This document shows, one piece after another, positions 1 to 12,400 of a stretch of 23,187 bases of DNA. The translations under genes were made by a program, and so were the position numbers. The stretch lies in contig JAOXYB010079942.1 of NCBI GenBank assembly GCA_028565635.1, forward strand, positions 1 to 23,187, in the 5' to 3' direction. This stretch comes from Phoronis ovalis. Taxonomy: Eukaryota > Phoronida > Phoronidae. Each line of letters starts with the position of its first letter. Positions within the stretch are counted from its first letter, which is position 1. The notes beneath the pieces were generated by a model that made no database searches, was not told where the DNA came from, and saw nothing but the letters and a program-made list of their open reading frames with translations.

Positions 1-468
1 TTGCTCATTGTTTACATTGCCACACCAAGGACTATAACAATGCTGCATATCCTATAGATAGGATAAGCAGCAAAAAGACACACAGAATATTTCTAGAAGT
101 ATTTATAATTTGTGCACTTGTAAGCTGTTGTTTGCTGATGTGAATTTTGGAATATTTCAAATATGCGTCAGTTTTGTAATCACGGAAAGTCTAAGTCTCT
201 TTTTAATCCATTGTCAATTTATCAAAAAAGTTGACACCTTTTAAGCATTTTGTTTTTACGAGCAAGGCTTACTAACACTCGTGAGCTTGGCAAAATTAAG
301 TGTTCACAAAATTTGTCTCTAATTTGTGTTTTATCCGTGATAAAATTGGTATTAAGTAATGTTTGGAACTTCAGATGTCAACCCATATTAAAAGTGCTAA
401 GTTGTCTGATAAGTTACTTCGAAGTTCTTAAGAAAGCTAAAATGAGAAAAAAAAATTTTAATACTTAC
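1..468 (-). other. FBF1 intron running off the left edge
   Basis: This is the start of the intron that follows the last visible FBF1 exon. I see no exon, RNA gene or recognisable repeat in it. The plus-strand reading frame around 250-495 is low-complexity, ends in intron sequence and has no domain signal. A perfect 8-bp inverted repeat (TATCCTAT AG ATAGGATA) lies at 48-65, probably by chance. Confidence 0.6.
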
Positions 469-3400
469 ATTACTCATTTCTTCTATTTCTTGTGATCGCT
501 GTTTCAGTTGTATTGCCACCTCAGCTAATTTGTCTCTTTCTCTTTCAAGTTTTAGCTTATTTTGCTCTACCTGCAACCTTTCATTATTAAGGTGTTCCTT
601 TTCAAATTTCAGTTCCTCTAACTGAGCGGATACTTGTGCTTTATTTTCTGTCAGTCGAGACATAGTCCCTTCTAGCTCTGCAGATGCCTAGATGTTTTCA
701 TTAATAGACAAGTATTAGAAGGCTTTAATTTCGGCTTTTAATTGTACAGGGGAAGGGGGAAAGGTACATTTTTAGATGACCCCACTACCCATAAAATATG
801 TAATATCATTTTACACACCCTTATATGTACAAGAATTGTTAAGAAATTCAATTAGTACCCCATGTATGTTTCACCGAAGAGCCCTCACCTCTCCCCCCTA
901 AAGCTGTAAGTCACTTATTAATGCATATATTTATTGCAGCGAAGAATACTTGAACTCCAATTTACTTGCAGCTTAAAATTGCACGAATCTGATTATTTTT
1001 ATGATTTACCTATAACCTAACCATGATTTAAGGTAAGTCCACTATTGAGATTCGGTCTGTGATGCTAAAAGTGATTTGGAATATAATAAAAAGTAGCCAC
1101 AAAATTTCAATAATGTGTAAACCTCTCACTTTTGATTTCAGTTATCATATGTTCAACTTTTTTCACAAGTGACTCACCTTGACGGTTCTGACCGATTCAT
1201 GCTGTTCTCTGTTCAATAACATCCTTTGTGATACGGTAAATTCAGCACGTTCAGAGGACAATACTCGTCTTTCTTCATACAACTGAGCAAGAATGGATTT
1301 TTGTTCTATAAGCAAATCTTCCTACAAGAGATGTATTAGACAGCAATTTTGGTAACATCTTTTTCTAAAATAAATTGCAAATTAACACATTTAAATCACA
1401 ACAACACCAATGTCAACACAATTATGACTCTTATGCATAGATAAAAAAAAAATCAAAAACTCACCCTAGCTTTTTGTAGCTCATTTCTATCTCTAGTTAC
1501 TCTTTCAGTCAAAATTCTTCTTTCTTCCTCTAGGGATCCCTGTAATGCATCCAGTTTACTTTGCTCTTGTTTGACTCTCCAACGTTCCTGAAGGATCACA
1601 TCAAAAATAAAATATAAATTAGCACTGTTGCAATTTGTAAGAGTCATTCAACAGATTTAGACAGTCTTTATACAGATTAGGTAATGAAGAACACACAAGT
1701 AAGTATATGTTACAGTCATGGAAACATAAGTGTCTGATAAATGTTTACCTACTTGTTGAATCCTTGGAGTGTGAAGGCACCCACTAAGGGAGTTCACACC
1801 TGTGAACAACAAGTCCAGGAACATAATTCAGAGGCCGTGATTATAAGATTCTGTATATAAGAAATAATGAGATATACTGTTCTCATCGCAAGGAAATTAA
1901 CTAGTCAAAATTTTTGAAATAACCTATAAAGGTTTAAAAACATGTAGTTTGGTGTTTTTATAGGTGTGAATGCCCCTTGTGGGTACCTCATCATGCCCAG
2001 ATGATTCATAAAGTAAGGTAATATTTATCGGATGCTCATGTTTCCCCAACTATAATTGGTTGCATAGTCAGCATAGATACATAGAACTCGATCACCTTGT
2101 GCCATCATGGCACATCCATAATTTATGTTTATGAAATACTAATTTTGTGAAGTAACTGCAATTTAATAAGTAATCAAAGACAATACTGCAACTAAGTGAC
2201 TGTGTATAATCATTAGGTAACCTTCAACAGATAAAAATCCTCCCTTGCAAACAAACTCATCATTTACAGATACATACCTCTTCGAGCTGGCGGCCTTGTT
2301 CTCGTATCTGAAGCTCCATCTTTGCGACAAGTTCTTGTAATCTCACTCGTTCCCTATCATTATCCTGTTGCTGTTTCAGTAGCCTCTCTTCAAGAACTAA
2401 AGAAATGAAGAATATCTGTGTGTTTTGGAACACATTTTTACCTTTGATCTGACTCAGTTAGTAGTATCCAGCTGCATCCAAAAGTTTCTACAGTGTTCGA
2501 TTTTAGAAATATTTAAAACGTAAAGTGTATCATTTAATTCAAATAACACAATTAATCATATTTTAATTTGACAAAATTGAAAAAAATAGAGTATTTTGGT
2601 TCATTGAAAACTTTTTTTTACACTCATCAGTTTATACAACTTAGATCCAACCTATTTCTTGCTGGTTAAAATATATTTTTGAACCATTTTCAAGGATATT
2701 TTAAAAAGAGGCCGGAAAGAATTAAAAAAATATACAACTATTTTCATGCTTACTTATGGTATCATATGTTATACATCATTAGAAAGAGCATACTGTAGAC
2801 TTTTAGAAAAAACTGTTTTTAATGGATTGCTTTCGTCTCATTAAATATTCAGGAGTTTTAACAAAAAAATTACCATTATATATTTGGTAATTTGAACTTT
2901 TTCTTTTCACACTGATATAAAAGTTTGAATTATCAAGTTGCAAAACTTCTTTTTTAAATCAGATCATGCTACAACATATAACCTTTAATATATAACACTT
3001 GTTCATTTCTTCTTAACAAAAACTTTTTTTAGTCTTCCTCCACTATCCAAAACTTGAAATTCATGACATTATCAAACTCAATCAAACAATGCATCACGGG
3101 GTTTACTTTACACACAAGTTTGTCACTTAGTTTTATTTATAATATGTAATAAGATATCAGAATGGAAGTTCATTTGTTGTGACCAGTTAGTTTTTGAGCT
3201 TGGTCTCTTATATTCACTACAATTTTAAATGACCAGAAATAAATCTAACTTACTGCTAAGTTTCTCGACCTTAGCTCTCGCCATGATTTCCCTATCATCC
3301 AAGCCAGCAGTATGGTGCCGCTCCACTTTATATTGTAACTCGCCCAGATCCTTAGCATTAGACTGCATTTGCTGCAGTACAACCTGAAAAGATCTGCAAC

Positions 3401-6400
3401 AAACAATGCTAGCATAACTTAAATGTCTAAAATTTCAAAAAGCCAAACATATGACTAAAATATATAGCATCCAGTTGACATTTAATAAATATATTTATTG
3501 ATTGATGTACAGAGGGACTCTGTTCAAATTGCCATTACAAGTAATCAAAAATACAAGCAAACAATCTAACGGTTTAAAAACTAAAATATACAATGATGTA
3601 TTTGTGTGCAGAAAAATCACCTTTATGCAATAAGGAATATAACAATCATTATTAGAATGACCAAACAAAATCATCTATATCTAAAACCTTAGGTAAAAGC
3701 TTTATTTTGACATATTTCACTTGGTGAAAACATATATTATTTAATTAAATTTATACCATCATGTTTCAACTGATAACTTTACCTTGAATGTTCATGCCCA
3801 CTGCTAATGGCAACTATTTCTTGGTCTTTAACCTTCTTGAGTCTTTCAATAGCTTCATCATAGTCTTTCCTCAAAGAATCTATAGCAGTCCTACCAAAAA
3901 TGATTCAACAATATAACTATGCACATTGTAATATGTAGTATCAATTCCACTGAATTCCATATTATAGGGCACTCCTAAACAAGCAATTTGATCTTTAGAA
4001 TTACTGTTCAAAACTGTAATAAAATGGAAAGCCTCACACTGCTTGAATTGCAGCAATCATCTATCGCAAAATGCATTTATTAGTTACTAGGAACAGCAAC
4101 TATATGGTCACCATGTCAACAAAATAAAATAAACCCTGGGGAAATTAAAAGTAATTCTCCCAGAGGAAAATAAATAAGGTCCTGGGATACCTATTATTGA
4201 ATGAGAAATTAACCAAACCAAAAATTCCACTTAGTAATACTGGTAAGATCAGATCTTGTGCAATCATTCATCGTTTTTTTTTAACAACTTTATATGTGTA
4301 CCTGTGCAGCGCTTTTAATCTGTCAATCTCCTGAGTTTTTTCTTTTTCCCATTCATTGTATTTTGAAAACTGCTGAGTTATCATTTTTGCTTTCTCTTCT
4401 TCAATCTGTTTGACTTTTGACAAGGTTTGGGCTGCAAGAAGCTCATTTTCTTCGCATAATCTGCAGCAAATAAACATTTAAAAATTTACATTAACAACTA
4501 AGGCATTTTTTCATGTTTTTCTAATTTTTAAGTGAGTAGTTCCCCTTCTTTACCGTGCATATCTATCTATTCTCTGTTAGTTACTTTTATTGGTTAAGAA
4601 AAGAAAAGCAAAACTGAAAATAATTGTTCAGTCATTATACTGCTTACAAGAACAAACAGTAGTTCAACAATATATCATGGACATAACAAACCTTGCTTCT
4701 CTTCTTTGAAATGATTCTTCTATTATCTGAATACGGCTTCTGGAACAGAATGAGTTCAACTTTTAGCTAATATACATATATCATAAATCCATTTATCTGG
4801 TGACTAATGCATTCATTCATAAACAACTTCAAATCAGTTCAAATAGAGAATTATTTAACAAAATTTGACTGCATTTTAAACATTACCATTTGTGTTGACA
4901 TTAATTGTAATTATTAAAACACAATTACTTGGTTAAAACATCTTGCTAGTGCAATGACATAAATAAAGTGATATTTTTAGGAAAATGACACACACACACG
5001 CACAAACATGTGCGCATGCATCATTTTGTCAAAATGCATCAACATATTTCCCAGATATTGATTACTAAAATAGTGTCACTAGTTGACCATCTGAAACCCT
5101 AACAAAGCATCATAGTCTATATTCACCTGTTGGAAGCCTCTATGGCATTAGTCTCTTCCATGTGTCTATGTTTTAGCCCATCTAACATGGCCTGTAAATG
5201 GTCACGTTCAATTTCTAATTTCCTAATCTGTAATTCAAGGTCATATCAAAATCATTCAGATACATACTAAAAACTAGATACAGTGTCATATGGCAACACA
5301 ATATAGCTTTTAACACATAGTTTTGACATGGCAGCTATTATGGATTCTATATGACCACCAAATTTTCATAATCAAAAATTTTCTCTTTCAGGTACATATG
5401 ACCATTTCCACAAAAGTTTGTTCAAATTCGACCAGCACTTTCTGAGAAAAGCTTTTAATTAGATAAACTATGCTGAAAAAAAAATAACCGATGTCACATA
5501 TCATTATGTCTTCCAACTTGTTGTTGGAAGTAATAATAAAGATATCCTTACAATGTATAACTACTGAGAAAAGACATTTTCTTTGAGCAAGAATATAATG
5601 AACAGTCACTGTTAATCTAACAACAAAAAATTACTATAATGTAAAATAGTAGCAACCTAGCAAAAAAGTCATCACTGTTCAGACTTATTTTACAACTTAG
5701 TTTTCTGCAGAAATTCATTTTTATTATAATGGTTGTGGTACCTTTGTCTCTAGCTCCATGTTTGCCACAGAACTATCAGCCAATACTTTCTGCTGTGTTG
5801 TTTCCATGGTCATCATCTGTTGTTTCACAATGTTCAAGTCTGTTGGTGGGGTTGTAATCATGGTCGACATGTTTGGCATTTGGGAGGAATTCAACATAGA
5901 TGAGGCTTGCATCTGAAATAAACATCAGGAGAAATGCTGCAGGAATGTTTCAGAGGTAAACAAGATTGAATTCAAAATGCATACTGTAAATTAATATAGA
6001 TTCATAAAATATAACCATACAATTGTTTGTAATAGCCTCACAATGTCATTAGACAATCCAGAGTAAAACAAAGCAATTATTTAAATTCAGTTTTACCTGT
6101 TGTTGTAATCTCATTGATTCTTCTTGCATTCTCATCTGTTGCTCTCTAATTTGCTGTTCCATTAATTGTTTTTGTAACATAGCCTGCAAAACATGGAGTA
6201 GTAGACTGGTTGAAACCCACTCATACAAAACTCACAACAAAATGTCAGCAAAAGCCAATCGTTTCAATGAACCATCCATTTTTGTCTACCACAGACTTCG
6301 GTGTTCTTGTTGAGCAAGTCATTGGCTATATTTTTGTATTTTTGTGCCATTCTTGTTAGAATATGCTACGTAAATAAAATTTAGAAACACTGTTTAAGTT

Positions 6401-9400
6401 TGTAGAAAACAGTTGAAACTCACCAACAGGCGAAGAAATTAATTTATTTCCCACAAATAGTAGCCGATTCTGGCCAAAAAGTTATGTACACGCCCTAGAC
6501 TTTTTCAATTATGCTAGAATTGTGTACATGTGTAAAAACAACTATCCAAAACATAACCTGTTGTTCTTGCTGTTTTAAGAAAGCCTGTCTCTGAGCATCC
6601 ATCATAGCTTGCTCCTGTTTAAGGCGTTCCTGTTCCATATTTTTTAACTGCTCTTGACTCAGACGTTCTTGTTCCTGCTGCATCTTTTTCATTTGCTCCA
6701 GCTGTGCAGCATAGCTTGATTGTACATTTGAAAGAGCAAGATTAGGAGCAGACACAGCCATGGGTGTTGAAGTAGTAATATGCAACAAACTACTACCTGC
6801 TGGGGGCTGCATAGACGTGGATATTGGTGTTGAAGTTTGTGGATGATCTAAAAAATATTGACATATTGACAAGGTTACTATTAGACAACACAAAACAACT
6901 ATTTAAATTGTCATACTCCAGAAGCTGGAAGGGCAGTGGGAATTAAATCCAAAATGTTTTAACATACTCACATGATTTTCAATTTTGAATAAAAAATTCA
7001 GGATTTTAGAGCTCAAAATTTTTATTTATGAACTAAAACCAGTTAATAAATACTTCCATATATGACACTGAGAAACAAAGAATTAGCAACAGTTCCAATG
7101 TCTTAAAGGGACCTAAATCATTGCTTGAAATATGAAATCTTGTTTTACCTTTGAGTGTTTGTGGTGTACTCTCTGACTTTTTCAACTTAGCACGGTCCCT
7201 ATCCATGTCCCAAGGTAAAGAAGTACTCAAATCTCGTGACTGTGGAGGATTGAACAAATCAAGTCCTCTCTCATCAGCATTAACAGAATGTTTTGGGCCC
7301 AGTGATCCACCATCATTGCCTTCACCCAATCCTAGCCAATCGTTTGCTCCTCGACCATCTTGTTCCTTCAAAGGGGCAGATTTTGATCTTGGTGTTGTCT
7401 CTGATTCAACTGAATTTGATTTATTTCCAATATCTAACCAATCACCGGGATCCTTGTTTTCTGTTTTTTTCAATCCCAAACCAAGCCAGTCACTGTGATC
7501 ACTTTTATCGGAAACAGAATCCTTCTTATCACTGCCAAGACTCTGGTTAGGTAATTTTTCACCAGTATCTAACTTTGATTTCCTAGTACTCCCTGATAAC
7601 CAGCTACCTGCATCAGATTCTGTTTTTTTACCAGATGTCCGTGAAGTTCCTAACCAATCAGCAGGATCTGCTTCAGTTGCTTCCTTGGTAATAGAGCTTT
7701 GTGATTCTCCTAACCAGTCCCCTGCATTTTTCTTGTCGTTGTTGTCAGGTGTCTGAGGTAATTTTCTGTTTGTACTAGAAACTTGTCTCCCTAACCAATC
7801 TGAAGCTGGCTCGTCAGCTTTTATTTCTTTTTCTTTTTCAACAGCAGAATCCCCTAAACCCAACCAGTCTCCGAGGTCACGTTTTGTTTGTTCCTGTACA
7901 ATTTCTTCTTCAGGTTTTTTATCAGTGCTTTGCTTCTTTGCAGCATTGCCAGTAGCTAATTCTAGCCAATCATCTCCCAAATCATCTTTACCAGCAGATA
8001 TGTCACCCCTTCCACGCCGTCCAGATCCACTACGGGCTGCTGGAAATGTTGACACTCCAAACAAGTCATCATCGTCAAATCTGCAAGAATTAGAATAAAC
8101 AAAAATTTAAAGTCAGCAATTTTAATACTGCAATTTTTTTGTTAATTAACATCAGAGAAATTATGTTTGTCACATTATTTTCATTGGGATCTATTTCAAG
8201 ACCCATGCACAACTATTTGTACCAAATATTACTGTAACAGCTTTTCATAAAACTGAATTTTACCAGGCCTTATAGAAGTCACAGTAGTCTAGATCATTCT
8301 GAAAGAATTCAGAAATTCAGTCCATGTTTCTTTGCCAAATAACAGTGCAAACCTAACATGTATTTTGAAAACAATAATTAATAATATATAATTTTAAAAA
8401 CTCTGAAAATTGAACCATGCAGTACATACCTAACGCTTCTTTTTGAACTTGGCCTTGATGTAGCAGCAGCACTTGGCATATAACCTCCAAAACTAAAGTC
8501 CTCATCTTTTGGTTCAGCTTGTTTTTTCTCTGCAAATAGAATTTCGTTTAAATACTAAAAGATACTCGGAATCAGAAAAAGCTCCTAGAAATGCCTTGCA
8601 TGGCACAAGCAAATATATAAAACATTTACTGATCGTGGATGAAGACATATTTTGCATACACTGCAATTAGTTGTCTCTACAACATTAAGTTGGTCTCCTA
8701 AAATATTAAATTCATTGTTTATTACCAATGCCTAACTTGGGCACTATATACCTTTCACAGATTAAATAGTTGATGGTTCATTACCTTTCTCAGTTTTGAG
8801 ATATTTTTTATCCAGTACAAATTCTCTTTTCTGTCCTGAGCCAGGTTTCTCTAAATGTTTGGAAAGTGTATCTTTACCCAGAAGAGAATCCAATATACCC
8901 CGTCCTTTGGGAGCATCGTCATCTTCTGCTTCCTCTTTTTTCCTAAAAACATAACAAATGATCAGATGCTTTTTTAAAATTTTCTATTTTAAATCCTTTA
9001 AACATTCAAGTTAAGAATGGTGAACTGGACATACTAGTACTTCTGTACAGTAATTTCCAAAAAAATAACTAGACAACAGTAAATAATACTCTACAGCATA
9101 ATCCCAGTATAACAAAATATATTTTTAAATTATTGAAATAATAATATTATACATTGAATTTTATTAAAATACAGATCTGATTTTGATATTTTCACAAGAA
9201 TAACTAATGGACAGGTATCAAAATTAAATCGCTTTAAATTTATGTGAGTCCAAGTTATTCATTATAGGCCACTAACTTAAAGTAAGAATTCATCCTAAGT
9301 GCTGATGGTTCACAATTTTAACAATAAGGTCTTGCTACCTAAATGCATTTTCAACTAAAGAACAACTGCACACCTTGGACTATCATCAAATCCCATTGTA

Positions 9401-12400
9401 CCCAGCACATCACTGTCATCAAAGTCAACATCATCTTCTTTTCTTCCTCTTCTGGTACGTCTACTCCCTGTTTTCACCTCCATAGGTTTGCTATCTCCAA
9501 TGCCACCTAAAGGATCATCATCCTCGTCAAAGTTTATTTCATCCTTTTTCGGTTTAGTGACCTTAACTGGCATTTTTCCTTTAGGAACTGATTGACTATC
9601 CATGGCAGCCAAAGGATCATCATCATCATCTTTCTTTGGTTTAGTGGCTTTAGATTGTTTATTCACTTTAGAAGAAGGTGGCGTGTCCATACCTGAGAGT
9701 GCATCATCAGAGTCGTCAAATAAATCGTCTTTAACTGGTGGCTGCTTTGATTTTTGAAATGACACTGTAAGTAGATAAGTACATAATTTTTAATTACTAT
9801 ATACTATGACTCAAATGATGAAGTACAAACAATACATTATACACAATTTTAGAATCTATTAAAATTTATTGAAATTCAGCAAATTGAAAACTAACTTAAA
9901 CTAATTAATATACAGTAACCTAAAGTTAAAGTTTCGAAAACTAAGTTAGGAAAAAATTAAGTAAGTTACAAGCACAGTTTAGAATTTTTAAATTAAAACT
10001 TCAGTCTCTAAAACTACATAAATGCATAATTATTTTAACAAAATAACAAGCACATTTTACAGAAACAGTACAAACACCAGTACCCAGACTTTCATCCAGC
10101 TGTTGATTTCCACGACTTGTCTTTGGCCGATCAACATCTGCTGGTTTATCTAAAATAAAAACTGAAATGAGAACCATTACTTTGAATGGTCCAGTTTCAT
10201 CACACTACAAGAAATCTGCTGTTTCGTGTTTCGTCACAAACCAGAATGACTGAGTGTATAAGAGTACAAGTAATCATTTAACTTGGAAAGAGGAATGTTT
10301 GCAGTATTTACCACCAGTCTCTTAGTTGCTAGCACAACTTGCCCTTATGTGGCTAAATTCTATCCCAAATCAACTATACACGACATCCTAGAACACAGAA
10401 AGCAGTAAAGATGATGATACAATTTCCACTAGATTTTGGTTTCCATTACCTCTAGATGCTGGTTCAGGCTCTGACTTTATCACAGCTTTTTTAGCAGTCT
10501 TCTTCTTAGGTTTATCATCTTCATCATCAGAAAGCAAACCAGCTAGTGGATCCTCTTCATCAAAATCTGCAATAACACGCAAACATAACTACACATACAC
10601 ATGCTTTGATACCTGAATGCTGCAATTTTCCTAAATTACTTGATACTAACTTTGAATTAAGAAATAAATATAACATTTCACTAAGAGCACCTAGTTTGTA
10701 AATATTACAAAGAATACCTTTTTTATGAAAACTAGTGCTTATGTAGATGTACAGCTTAAAACAGCATGCAAACAATGAAATCAAAGCATGGATACTCATT
10801 GGCAGTCTTCAAAAATATAACAATGTCATGATTTACAAGCAACTGTTTAGTAGCTTCTGTGTTTTATTTACCTCCAAAATCATAATTCTTAACATGTTTT
10901 GTTGCAGATTTCCCAGAACTTGGTTTTGGAGCTGGCTCTTTAACTTAAATACAAAAAAAACAAAGAAATTGTGATACTGTTTACTCAACATTTGCAAATT
11001 ACAAACATACTTCACTATGTTGGTACATAGCAAAAAAACAAATATTTGAACTACAAACTGATGAAAACGGGAAGTACATAAGTTTTATTTAATATATCAT
11101 AATTATACTAACCTTTGGTTGCAATTTTTTCCATGGGAAAATCAAAATCATGATCACTTTCCTTAGATTTACTAACTGCTGTACTGGTAGTAGTTTTCGT
11201 TTTCTTTGGAGGGGGTTTCTTTTTAGAACTGCCAAACAAGTTAGACTCCATATCATCAAGATCCTAACAAACACAATTTGAGACTATATATTATAATTTG
11301 TGTTGCAATTCACAGCCACTATTCAACAAAATTATGCGAGCAAATAAAAGACTGCGGTATCAAATTTCAACTATGGTTTAAATTTATAAATTAGTAATAT
11401 CTAAGCATCCATCTGCAGAAGCCGAGTATTTATAATCTGCACAGACATATACTAAATCTACAGGTTGCCCAATTTTTCTCTTGCCCTTTAAAATGGAAAC
11501 TGTGGGTAACTGACATTATAATTTTAATAACATACACATGTCAAATAGATGACAACCAAAGCAGCAAATAAATTCAAGCAGACTTAACTATACAAGTTGC
11601 TGCCAGGCGTATAAGAAATACATTGAAGCACACTTAACCTAAATTGACTACAAAATGTAAAATGAGTTGCTACCAGTTATATTTGTAGAACTCTTGACAC
11701 TGAACATTATATAATTATTTATTAGTGTTACTTACATTCAATGTCTTTGCCAATTCTGTAGCATTTGCTTCAGACACATCAGATTCTGTTTCATTATCAA
11801 ATTCTGCAGCCAAACTACTATAATCAATTCCAGTATCTTTAGCACTAAAAAATAAACAAGAGTATCATCACTTACAAACAGGCTGAACTTCAAGCATTCA
11901 CAGATACTGAAGTTGCTATAAACACATTGAGCTTTGCAAGTATTTTTACATTTTTACAGTTGTCATGTTACTGGTGGGAGATCTTGATTGGATATTTCAA
12001 AATCCTCATATGATTTAAGCTGTGTAAATCAAAACTGCATATGATTTATGATGTAAACTGTGACAGAGTTGAGGTTTGGTGCATTAGCTAATCAGATTAT
12101 ATGGACCCATGTTGTCTCAAATCTTGACCTATAACATACCGGGGGGTCTCTTAGTGTATGGAGGTGCTGCTTCTCGGAGCACCTTTTTTAATGAATTTTA
12201 CACTCCTGTGATATATTTTGGGTATATTTAATGAGGCCTAGTCAAGAACTCTTTTGGAAAGATAATTTCATGTCTATATTTCAAGCAAAATAGTGTACAA
12301 TATCTAAAACAAATTATAACATTACGTAAACAGTGAAATAAACTTTTTGCTTTAACCAGACATCAGATATTAATCCACATGTCAACTGCTTCAAAGATGG

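Larger units (their letters stand above)
469..5227 (-). other. FBF1: FBF1 exons 16-24: C-terminal coiled coil (conserved part)
   Basis: Nine exons encode about residues 938-1324 as a nearly continuous charged coiled coil rich in Glu, Lys, Gln, Arg and Leu. This is the most conserved part of the family. Recognisable blocks in order are IRKLEIERDHLQAML, SRIQIIEESFQRREARL, KALHRTAIDSLRKDYDEA, KKVKDQEI, HSRSFQVVLQQM, ERVRLQELVAKMELQIREQG, ERWRVKQEQSKLDALQGSLE, RNELQKAR, EDLLIEQKSILAQL and a last block ending IEEMSN. In mammals this half targets the protein to distal appendages (family knowledge). The last exon ends at a GTAAGT donor at 468-463, so at least one further exon lies left of the window. 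Confidence 0.9.

Noticed and set aside
48-65. 18-bp palindrome TATCCTAT-AG-ATAGGATA
   Set aside because: Short AT-rich palindromes are expected by chance in this composition, and nothing around it suggests a function.
5388-5609. 73-codon minus-strand frame
   Set aside because: It lies wholly in an FBF1 intron, has ordinary AT-rich composition and no homology or splice logic connecting it.
7151-7550. Two long plus-strand frames (115 and 85 codons)
   Set aside because: They are antisense shadows of the biased DWLG exon of FBF1 and have no domain features.
10560-11033. Several 60-80 codon frames on both strands
   Set aside because: They span introns or read FBF1 exons 6-7 in the wrong frame; the phase-joined FBF1 frame accounts for the coding signal.
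12163-12189. Hairpin followed by T6, resembling a rho-independent or Pol III terminator
   Set aside because: It is inside an intron of an animal gene with no RNA gene before it; the stem is only 6 bp. Probably chance or repeat-derived.
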